In this document: positions 51,177 to 58,335 of the stretch, piece after piece
Numbering within the stretch: position 1 is the first letter of the stretch
Layout: each line of letters starts with the position of its first letter
Source of the DNA: Butyricicoccus pullicaecorum
Lineage (GTDB): Bacteria; Bacillota; Clostridia; Oscillospirales; Butyricicoccaceae
Length of the DNA: 64,000 nt
Assembly: GCA_018365995.1 (NCBI GenBank)
Contig: JAGZIY010000002.1
Location: 186,001-250,000, forward strand
Direction of reading: 5' to 3'
Notes under the pieces: generated by a model
What the model saw: the letters and a program-made list of their open reading frames with translations, nothing else
Told to the model about the DNA's origin: nothing
Database searches by the model: none
Made by a program: the position numbers and the translations under genes

Positions 51177-52590
51177 TAACGCTATTCTTCCTTTCATACA
51201 GACGCGGAAATACTTCAGACAAGCTGACAGGCTGCCGCATGGTATCCACAATCACATTTTTCGGCTCCAGACCACACTTATTCAAAATTTTGCTGACATT
51301 TGACTGAATCACCTTTTTGGCTCCGGACAGCTTTTCCGGATATGCAATCCGCAAATCGACATTCTTGCTGCCATGCAGTTCAATAACCGTATCAAATAGA
51401 CCCAAATCCTGAATATCAAATTTGATCAAAAGACGAATGGTGCGTTCCTTTTTCTCTCCATCGCGCTGACTGTTATCTGCATCGGGATCGATCCACAGCT
51501 CTGAGAACATCATGCGCCCATTCCATTCCAGAGGGATCATCAAATGGGTAAGCGGCATATAAACACTCTGATTGAGCAGCAGTGCATGCATAATGGACTC
51601 AAATGCCTGACGCGCCTCCAGTCCGCCCTCGCCGCGCAAAGCTCGCTGCGCCATATCCAATAAAGTTTGATTTAAAACATCATTTTTTGATGCCTGCTCA
51701 AACTCGGTGTTGCGCAGCAGAAGAAGTAGGCTGTTATCATCCAGACCACCCAATCGGTCTCTGATGGCTGTATAGCCTCCCAGCTGTCTAAACGCCTGTA
51801 AGGTAGACTCCACAGAGCCGTTTTCATAACGCGCAATTTGCAGTGTCAGCATGGACAGCAGGGTGCGGGAAAGCCCCATGTCATGTGTGCGGGAAACATA
51901 ATTTCCCATGTATGGCATGATACCATTTTGCAGGATAGACATTGCGCCCGCTCGGTCACCGCGCTGCAAAGCACCTTGCAGCTGCTGCATGAGGTCATTC
52001 AGCCCACCGCGCGCAGACTTTGGCATTGCCTCTGACATTCGTTCCAAAATGCTCATCATGCTTTTGGAAATGTGCTCCGTCGATGCCATATCGTTATACT
52101 TTTTCAGGAACTGTAAGATATCGCCTTTCATGCCCGGCATATCCGATCCGTTAAAAATCTCGCGTAAAATGTCAAAAAACGCACCCTTAAAGCGTACAGA
52201 TGACATGCTTTGCTGTTTCAGGAACGTCAAAAGCTGTGACTGATCCATCGAGAGCATTTTGAGGAACTGCGCAAGTTCCTTTGCCATATCCTCCGACAAG
52301 CCAGAGGAAACCAACGTCTGCATCCGCCCCAGCAGCAGCGCTGACATGATTTCTGTCAGTGTTGGCGTCTGCCGCAGCTGTTGGATAAAACTCTCAAAAT
52401 TGGAATCGAAGCGATGCAAATATCCATTGTTATCTGCACCCTGATGCTCGGTCTTTCCATCTGGTCTGCTGACCCGATTTGGCGTAGTCACATTTTGAAT
52501 CTGGGTATCATTTGGTGTAATCGGATTTTGCCGGGGACTTGTATTTTCATAGCCGGTCATCGGCGTTGTAACTTTCATAATATCTGCCAT
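51163..52590 (-). CDS. FliK/YlqG-like protein with Flg_hook-like C-terminal region
   Basis: 475 residues from the ATG at 52590, with ACGGAG upstream. The first 60 residues are Pro/Asn/Gln-rich and disordered. Residues about 75-330 are helical. From about 345, PLEWNGRMMFSELWIDPD, TIRLLIKFDIQDLGLFDTVIEL and SNVSKILNKCGLEPKNVIVD resemble the C-terminal domain of hook-length control proteins (FliK) and YlqG of Bacillus. Next to an FlhB-C homolog this forms a FliK/FlhB-like pair. Exact function unknown. Confidence 0.65.
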   Translation of the reverse strand: MADIMKVTTPMTGYENTSPRQNPITPNDTQIQNVTTPNRVSRPDGKTEHQGADNNGYLHRFDSNFESFIQQLRQTPTLTEIMSALLLGRMQTLVSSGLSEDMAKELAQFLKMLSMDQSQLLTFLKQQSMSSVRFKGAFFDILREIFNGSDMPGMKGDILQFLKKYNDMASTEHISKSMMSILERMSEAMPKSARGGLNDLMQQLQGALQRGDRAGAMSILQNGIMPYMGNYVSRTHDMGLSRTLLSMLTLQIARYENGSVESTLQAFRQLGGYTAIRDRLGGLDDNSLLLLLRNTEFEQASKNDVLNQTLLDMAQRALRGEGGLEARQAFESIMHALLLNQSVYMPLTHLMIPLEWNGRMMFSELWIDPDADNSQRDGEKKERTIRLLIKFDIQDLGLFDTVIELHGSKNVDLRIAYPEKLSGAKKVIQSNVSKILNKCGLEPKNVIVDTMRQPVSLSEVFPRLYERKNSVNVSI

Positions 52591-52682
52591 AGATCGCTCC
52601 GTTTCTCCGCACCAATCCATCACGCCTTCAGGTCAAATAGCAAACACCACGCAAATCCTATATTTTTCTTTAAGAATACCCT

Positions 52683-52709
52683 TAATTCTCCATAGGTTTT
52701 GGACGATAT
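52683..52709 (+). promoter_or_regulatory. Candidate sigma-28 promoter of cheA
   Basis: TAAT (52683-52686), a 15-bp spacer and GACGATAT (52702-52709) match the consensus TAAA-N15-GCCGATAA at 3 of 4 and 6 of 8 positions, about 36 bp upstream of the cheA start. Confidence 0.5.
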
Positions 52710-52744
52710 TAAAAAGAGACTATACGAAAAGGCGGTGTTCCTTA

Positions 52745-54847
52745 ATGGATAATGGCAACGATAATATATTGGAAATGTACCTGTACGAGACAAACACCCT
52801 GCTCGAGCAGCTCGATGGGATTCTTCTGAACTCGGAACAGGCAAATACCTTCACACAAGATGATGTGAACGAAATCTTCCGCATCATGCATACACTCAAG
52901 GGTTCATCCGCTATGATGGAGTTTCAAGCTCTGACAACGATTGCACATCGCATCGAGGATCTATTTTTTGTTATCCGCGAGCATTCTATGGATGCAATCC
53001 CAGAGGATCTTCATCATGAACTATTCAATTTGATGTTCCTGTCCACCGACTTCTTCCGTTCAGAGGTCAAGAAGATCGAGAACAACGAACCCCTTTCTGA
53101 AGATATCGACACATTCCTCTCAGATATTAATAGCTTCATGCAGAAAATTAACGGAAGCGACGAATCCGCTGCTCCCGCTGTACAGCAGGCTCCAGCAGCC
53201 AGCGCACCGGCTGTGCCTTCCAGCGCAAAAAACACACTTCATGTTTTCTTTGATGAGGGCTGCGGCATGGAAAACCTGCGTGCATACATGCTGGTTACTG
53301 CACTGACCGAAGCAGGGATCGAAGCCACTTACGAGCCTTCTGATGTCGACAGCAATCCAGATTCCGCTACAACCATTGTAGACAAGGGTTTTCTGCTGCA
53401 TTTTTCCAACGAAGAAGCCCTGCAGTCTGCAATTCAAGTGGTAAAGGGCTCGAGCAATATCCAAACTTATGAAATCTTGGAAAACACCACAGCTCCGGAA
53501 CCAGAAAAACCAGCAGCTGCGCCGCAGCCAGCTGAACCGGATACTGTGAAAAACGATGCGCCTGCGGCAGCAGAGACACACGCAGCTGCCCCCAGCAAGC
53601 CCTCCGTTCCTGCTCCCTCCGGCAGCAGTTCCAATCGTCCCGCTTCCAGCAAGCAGAGCCTCATCAGCGTAAATCTTTCCAAGCTGGACAGCCTTATGGC
53701 AATCGTTGGTGAAATCGTAATCACAGAATCCATGGTGACCTCATCGCCGGATATCCGCGGACTGAAACTGGACAATTTTACAAAATCTGCACGACAGCTG
53801 CGCAAGCTGACAGATGAACTTCAGGACATCAGTATGTCTATCCGCATGGTTCCGGTCTCCGGTACTTTCCAAAAAATGAAGCGTATTGTGCGGGATATGT
53901 CCCAGAAGCTTGGCAAAAAGACACGTCTTGTCATCGAAGGCGAGGACACTGAAGTCGATAAGTCCATCGTAGACAGCATCGGCGACCCCATTATGCACAT
54001 TGTCCGCAACTCCATGGATCATGGCATCGAAGAGAATGTCGAGGACCGCATTGCAGCAGGCAAAGACCCACAAGGTACCATCACCCTTTCTGCCGCACAT
54101 ACAGGCAGCGAGGTCATCATCACGGTTCGAGATGATGGTCAGGGTGTCAATCCAGAGGGTGTTCTGGCAAAAGCACGCAAAAACGGTCTGCTGACCAAGC
54201 CGGAAAACGAATATACCCACAAGGAAATCCTTGCATTCCTAATGGCTCCCGGATTCTCAACTAATAAGGAAGTCACTGAGTATTCTGGCCGTGGTGTGGG
54301 CATGGACGTTGTAAAGGCAAATGTAGAGAGCGTTGGCGGTACGGTTTCGATTTCTAGTGAGATTGGCAAAGGCATGTGCGTAACACTAAAAATCCCGCTC
54401 ACGCTCGCAATTGTAGATGGCATGGAGCTGTCTGTCGGCAATTCCATCTTTACCATCCCGATTCACAACATTCGTCAGTCCTTCAAGGTTTCTGAAAGCG
54501 AAGTCATTCACGACGCAAATCACGGCGAAATGATCAACCGCATGGGAAGCTTCTATCCCATTGTCAGAATTCATGACCTCTATCAGATCGATACCAAGAT
54601 TACAAACATTGAGGATGGTATACTGGTATGGGTAGACTCCGGCGAGCTCTCCTACTGTCTGTTCGTAGATGAGCTGCTGGGCGAGCAGCAGGTCGTTGTC
54701 AAACCTCTGCCATCTTACCTGAACAACTTTAATATCAAAAATTCAGGTATCACCGGCTGTACCATCATGGGTGACGGCAATATCAGTATTATCCTTGATG
54801 TCGGCAACCTCTACACAGCTGCGCAAAACGGCAATATGCTGCAATAA
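52745..54847 (+). CDS. cheA: Chemotaxis histidine kinase CheA
   Basis: 700 residues. The P1 HPt domain carries the phosphorylated His49 in IMHTLKGSSAMM. A linker with Ala/Pro-rich stretches surrounds a P2-like domain (about 160-250). P3 dimerisation begins near SLISVNLSKLDSLMA (about 308). The P4 ATPase domain has the N box HIVRNSMDHGIE and the G boxes VRDDGQG and GRGVGMD; the P5 CheW-like domain covers the last 140 residues. It autophosphorylates in response to receptors and signals to CheY and CheB, cytosolic and receptor-bound. No CheY gene is in the window. Confidence 0.95.
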   Translation: MDNGNDNILEMYLYETNTLLEQLDGILLNSEQANTFTQDDVNEIFRIMHTLKGSSAMMEFQALTTIAHRIEDLFFVIREHSMDAIPEDLHHELFNLMFLSTDFFRSEVKKIENNEPLSEDIDTFLSDINSFMQKINGSDESAAPAVQQAPAASAPAVPSSAKNTLHVFFDEGCGMENLRAYMLVTALTEAGIEATYEPSDVDSNPDSATTIVDKGFLLHFSNEEALQSAIQVVKGSSNIQTYEILENTTAPEPEKPAAAPQPAEPDTVKNDAPAAAETHAAAPSKPSVPAPSGSSSNRPASSKQSLISVNLSKLDSLMAIVGEIVITESMVTSSPDIRGLKLDNFTKSARQLRKLTDELQDISMSIRMVPVSGTFQKMKRIVRDMSQKLGKKTRLVIEGEDTEVDKSIVDSIGDPIMHIVRNSMDHGIEENVEDRIAAGKDPQGTITLSAAHTGSEVIITVRDDGQGVNPEGVLAKARKNGLLTKPENEYTHKEILAFLMAPGFSTNKEVTEYSGRGVGMDVVKANVESVGGTVSISSEIGKGMCVTLKIPLTLAIVDGMELSVGNSIFTIPIHNIRQSFKVSESEVIHDANHGEMINRMGSFYPIVRIHDLYQIDTKITNIEDGILVWVDSGELSYCLFVDELLGEQQVVVKPLPSYLNNFNIKNSGITGCTIMGDGNISIILDVGNLYTAAQNGNMLQ

Positions 54848-54874
54848 ACCCAAAGAAGAAAGGAGAGGCACACT

Positions 54875-55351
54875 ATGCCTACTGAATCCATAGATACGAT
54901 CGATGCGTTGAAGAAGGAGCACGTCTATAATGATGCCATGGCAAAATACCTGACCTTCTATACCGATAATTTACTATTCGGTGTCAACGCCTCCTACGTT
55001 GTTGAAATTATTATCAATCATGCACTCACTTCCCTGCCCATGACCCCAGATTATGTAAAGGGTATTATCAATCTGCGCGGTCAAATTATCCCAATCATTG
55101 ATATTCGTCTGCGCATCGGGCGTCCTGAGGCGGAAACTGACAGCACAGTATGTATTATCGTGCTGGATATCGAAGGCACACAAATTGGCATCCTAGTCGA
55201 TCGCGTTGCACAAATGGTCGATATCGATGAATCTCAGCTTTCTGTCAGCCTAGTAAGCGATCAACAGCTTGTAAGTGGTATGATTTCTCTTGAAGATGGC
55301 GGAAATACCATGCTTGTACTGGATTGTGCACGCATGATCAGTGAAGTCTGA
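54875..55351 (+). CDS. cheW: Chemotaxis coupling protein CheW
   Basis: 158 residues, one CheW domain preceded by about 20 residues. YLTFYTDNLLFGVNASYVVEII, then LPMTPDYVKGIINLRGQIIPIIDIRLR, is classical. It joins CheA to the receptors. AAAGGAGAG precedes the ATG, 27 bp after cheA; the next gene starts 19 bp after its stop. Confidence 0.95.
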   Translation: MPTESIDTIDALKKEHVYNDAMAKYLTFYTDNLLFGVNASYVVEIIINHALTSLPMTPDYVKGIINLRGQIIPIIDIRLRIGRPEAETDSTVCIIVLDIEGTQIGILVDRVAQMVDIDESQLSVSLVSDQQLVSGMISLEDGGNTMLVLDCARMISEV

Positions 55352-55370
55352 GCTCCCGGAGGAAAAATAC

Positions 55371-56180
55371 ATGCTTGACCTCTCTGACCATGATTTCCAC
55401 CGCCTTACCAGCTTCATCAAAACAAAATTTGGTATTGACCTGACGCGCAAGCGTCAGCTCATTACCAGCCGTATGTCCACCACGCTCCTCTCGCAGGGAT
55501 ATCGGGATTTCAGCAGCTATGTCGATCACATCCTGACTGCGGCAACGCAGGAGGATATCGAAACACTGCTCAATAAGCTGACCACCAATTATACCTATTT
55601 CATGCGTGAGCAGACGCACTATGACTTTTTCCGAAACACCATTCTGCCTGAAATGATCCACCGGCATGCACGCGATCATGTGCTGTCTATCTGGTCGGCA
55701 GGCTGCTCCTCCGGCGAGGAGCCTTACAACATCTCGATGATCCTGATGGACTATTTAGGCGCATCTGCGGCGCATTGGGATACACGTGTACTTGCAACGG
55801 ATATCTCACAGCGTGTTCTCTCGGCTGCACAAAAGGGCACCTATGACCTTCCCGCCGATTTCCCATCGAGCTGGAAACAAAAATATTTTGTAAAAGAGAC
55901 GAACAGTTCTTTATATACAGTTGCTCCGGTGATTCGTAAAAATGTGATTTTCCGCACATTTAATCTAATGGATCCGATTCAATTTCGACTCAAATTCGAT
56001 GTCATCTTCTGCCGTAATGTTATGATTTATTTTGATCAGCCGACAAAGGACGCGCTTGTACAGCGTTTTTATAACGCCACTTCACCGGGCGGTTACCTGC
56101 TGATTGGACATTCAGAAACTGTAAATAAGGATACAAGTCCCTATCAATACCTACAGCCCGCAACCTACCGCAAGGCATGA
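55371..56180 (+). CDS. cheR: Chemotaxis protein methyltransferase CheR
   Basis: 269 residues from the ATG at 55371, with CCCGGAGG 8 bases upstream; an ATG at 55341 overlaps cheW without a site. An N-terminal helical domain is followed by the SAM-binding domain with SAGCSSGEEPYNISMIL and FDVIFCRNVMIYF. It methylates receptor glutamates with S-adenosylmethionine. No TPR domain. Third gene of cheA-cheW-cheR, ended by a terminator. Confidence 0.95.
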   Translation: MLDLSDHDFHRLTSFIKTKFGIDLTRKRQLITSRMSTTLLSQGYRDFSSYVDHILTAATQEDIETLLNKLTTNYTYFMREQTHYDFFRNTILPEMIHRHARDHVLSIWSAGCSSGEEPYNISMILMDYLGASAAHWDTRVLATDISQRVLSAAQKGTYDLPADFPSSWKQKYFVKETNSSLYTVAPVIRKNVIFRTFNLMDPIQFRLKFDVIFCRNVMIYFDQPTKDALVQRFYNATSPGGYLLIGHSETVNKDTSPYQYLQPATYRKA

Positions 56181-56188
56181 GGCCTCCC

Positions 56189-56220
56189 ATTGCCCGACGC
56201 TTTTCGCACGGGCAATTTTT
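56189..56220 (+). terminator. Terminator after cheR
   Basis: ATTGCCCG (56189-56196) pairs with CGGGCAAT (56208-56215), followed by TTTTTG. Confidence 0.85.
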
Positions 56221-56269
56221 GTTATCGGTCGAGTGAACGAATCGATTCTATGGAAAGGACCTGTATATT

Positions 56270-57322
56270 ATGCAAACCGCTAATAAAATTCGCGTACTTA
56301 TTGTTGATGACTCCATCATTGCCCGACGGGTTCTCGACGATGGATTATCCCGCGACCCAAGATTAGAGGTCGTTGGTCATGCGATCAACGCTTCCGATGC
56401 ACGCCGTAAAATCACTCTGTTAAAGCCAGATGTTTTAACACTGGATGTAGAGATGCCCGGTCAAAGTGGACTTGAGTTTTTGAAAGAATATATTCCGCAG
56501 AACCCCATTCCCGTCGTCCTGTGCTCCTCACTGAATATTCGTGTGTTTGATGCACTCTCTGCCGGTGCAGTGGACTTTGTCCGCAAACCAGATATGTCGC
56601 TTCCAAGCAGTGTGGATTTATTCCAGCGAGAACTTGCGCTCAAGGTTCGTGCTGCCTCCCGCGCACACGTCCGCACAGCAGCGACAATTCAGAGAACTCT
56701 GCGTGCACATCCCACCTCTATTCTCCCTCCGCTCACCAGCAACGCCTTGAACGATGTCATTATTGCGCTGGGTGCGTCCACAGGCGGCACAGAGGCAACC
56801 TTAGAAGTGCTGCGTCATCTGCCAGCCAACACCCCGGGCATCGTCATTGTGCAGCACATGCCGGTCGGTTTTACCGAAATGTATGCTGAACGCCTCAACC
56901 GCATTTGTAAAATGGAGGTTCGTGAGGCAAAGAACGGTGACCGCATCGAACGCGGACTCGCCCTGATTGCCCCCGGAGATATGCAAATGAAGGTTGTGCA
57001 TACCGGAAATGGTTATACGGTATCCTGCCTCAACGAGCCAAAGGTCAGCGGGCACCGCCCTTCTGTCGATGTTCTGTTCCAATCCATGGCACAATCTGTC
57101 AAATGCAAACAGGTTGGTATCATTCTGACCGGAATGGGGCGAGATGGGGCAAGAGGTCTGCTGGAAATGCGCCAACACGGTGCTTTTACCATCGGACAGG
57201 ACGAGGCGACCTCAGTCGTCTACGGAATGCCTATGGAAGCCTACAAATTGGGTGCTGTCTGTCATCAGGAGCCGCTCGAGCACATTTCCGATGTGCTGCT
57301 GCGCCACCTCGGTACACTCTAG
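56270..57322 (+). CDS. cheB: Chemotaxis response regulator and protein-glutamate methylesterase CheB
   Basis: 350 residues. The N-terminal receiver domain has the phospho-Asp in DVLTLDVEMPG (about 61) and acidic residues in VDDS. The C-terminal methylesterase has the catalytic Ser in ALGASTGGTEA (about 168), His in VIVQHMPVGFT and Asp in LTGMGRDGARG. It removes methyl groups from receptors, opposite to CheR, and is activated by CheA. It lies behind a terminator and so has its own transcript. A 10-bp palindrome GAATCGATTC lies 22 bp before the ATG. Confidence 0.95.
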   Translation: MQTANKIRVLIVDDSIIARRVLDDGLSRDPRLEVVGHAINASDARRKITLLKPDVLTLDVEMPGQSGLEFLKEYIPQNPIPVVLCSSLNIRVFDALSAGAVDFVRKPDMSLPSSVDLFQRELALKVRAASRAHVRTAATIQRTLRAHPTSILPPLTSNALNDVIIALGASTGGTEATLEVLRHLPANTPGIVIVQHMPVGFTEMYAERLNRICKMEVREAKNGDRIERGLALIAPGDMQMKVVHTGNGYTVSCLNEPKVSGHRPSVDVLFQSMAQSVKCKQVGIILTGMGRDGARGLLEMRQHGAFTIGQDEATSVVYGMPMEAYKLGAVCHQEPLEHISDVLLRHLGTL

Positions 57323-57325
57323 GAA

Positions 57326-57420
57326 ATACCCTGATATCACAATCCATGCCCTGACACTGCCAGATTTCTATTTTCTATCTGAATCTAAGAATCTGGGCAG
57401 CATCAGGGTATATTTTTATT
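57326..57420 (+). terminator. Large terminator after cheB with two competing 5' arms
   Basis: The inner stem is CTGCC-AGATT (57357-57366) with AATCTGGGCAG (57390-57400). The 3' arm ATCAGGGTAT (57402-57411) can pair either with ATACCCTGAT (57326-57335, ten bases) or with ATGCCCTGA at 57347-57355, which is closer. TATTTTTATT follows. Confidence 0.65.
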
Positions 57421-57446
57421 TATCATGATTCCTCCTGAATTCGATC

Positions 57447-57490
57447 ATATTTCTTGAGAAAAATTTCAATTACCCTCTTATATTTCTTGA
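57447..57490 (+). repeat. 11-bp direct repeat upstream of flgM
   Basis: ATATTTCTTGA occurs at 57447-57457 and 57480-57490, 33 bp apart (about three helical turns). It overlaps the candidate promoter region and could be a binding site for a regulator of the flagellar operon. Confidence 0.4.
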
Positions 57491-57504
57491 AAAATGTACG
57501 ATAT
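57478..57504 (+). promoter_or_regulatory. Weak candidate sigma-28 promoter of flgM
   Basis: TTAT, a 15-bp spacer and TACGATAT. Only 2 of 4 and 5 of 8 match the consensus, but ACGATAT is identical to the -10 of the cheA candidate. Confidence 0.35.
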
Positions 57505-57549
57505 TTATAATGTATTCAGCGATCTATTATCTTTGAGAGGAGTGATCCT

Positions 57550-57843
57550 ATGCAGATCCTCAACAACTATATATCGCCCATCTCTCCACGCATGATCCGT
57601 TCCGGAGAACGTATCGATTGCGAGCCGCACCGTGAAGATGTCGGAAACTTTGATAAAGTCACCTTGCAGCGCAGCAATCTATCTCCAGAACAGTCTTTCA
57701 CGCTTGAAATGATTGGTCGTGTTACACAGGAGGTTCGCGCCGCTACGACCACCGGCGATATCCAGTCGCTCCATGACAAGGTCGCTGCAGGACAATATCA
57801 AATTGATGTAGATGAAATTGTACGCCGTATTCTGCTCCAATGA
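57550..57843 (+). CDS. flgM: Anti-sigma-28 factor FlgM
   Basis: 97 residues. The C-terminal half has the FlgM pattern EMIGRVTQEVRAA and VAAGQYQIDVDEIVRRIL, which binds the flagellar sigma factor. The N-terminal part is polar. FlgM holds late flagellar genes off until the hook is finished. GAGAGGAG lies before the ATG. It heads the junction-protein operon, as in Bacillus. Confidence 0.85.
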   Translation: MQILNNYISPISPRMIRSGERIDCEPHREDVGNFDKVTLQRSNLSPEQSFTLEMIGRVTQEVRAATTTGDIQSLHDKVAAGQYQIDVDEIVRRILLQ

Positions 57844-57855
57844 GGTGACCCTTAC

Positions 57856-58305
57856 ATGACGCATATTGAAGAATTTGGTAAGCTGCTTGATGACTTTTCC
57901 AAGGTCTTTGACCAGCTCAACACTTTACAGCAAGAAAAAATTCAGGCTGTACATCAAGATGACTTGCCAGCGCTGGAACACTGTATGCAGCGCGAACAGG
58001 CGATATCGCTGCAAATCCGCGGAATGCAACGTCAAAAAGAAAAAGTGGACGAGGCACTTGGACTTCAAAATATCCCTTTCCATCAGCTTTCTGACCATCT
58101 TTCCGCAGAAGATCAAAAGCAGCTCGCCCCTGTACTCAAGCGTTTCGAAGCAGCCTATACGCTATACAGCAGTTCGGCAGCAGCCTCTCAGGCGATTTTG
58201 GAAACAACCCTGCGTGAAATCGACCATGCACTCGAAGAGGCAAGCGAGACTGCAAAACCGAACCGCCCAACCAAACATGGCAGCTTTACCGATATCAAGG
58301 CCTAA
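57856..58305 (+). CDS. flgN: FlgN-like export chaperone for FlgK and FlgL
   Basis: 149 residues, almost entirely helical, with heptad spacing (LDDFSKVFDQLNTLQQEKIQ at the start). Size, helical content and position between flgM and flgK fit FlgN, which keeps FlgK and FlgL ready for export. TGAGGTGA lies before the ATG, 12 bp after flgM. Sequence identity of this family is always low, so position carries much of the weight. Confidence 0.8.
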   Translation: MTHIEEFGKLLDDFSKVFDQLNTLQQEKIQAVHQDDLPALEHCMQREQAISLQIRGMQRQKEKVDEALGLQNIPFHQLSDHLSAEDQKQLAPVLKRFEAAYTLYSSSAAASQAILETTLREIDHALEEASETAKPNRPTKHGSFTDIKA

Positions 58306-58335
58306 GCCATCACACTTTATTATGGAGGAAATAAC

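Noticed and set aside
53014..53581. Frame break or fusion in the CheA linker
   Set aside because: The Ala/Pro-rich stretch is a normal CheA linker and the 700-codon frame is continuous from HPt to the CheW-like domain.
56239..56248. 10-bp perfect palindrome GAATCGATTC just before cheB
   Set aside because: A single short palindrome in a leader close to the ribosome site; no second copy or regulator nearby, so chance is likely.
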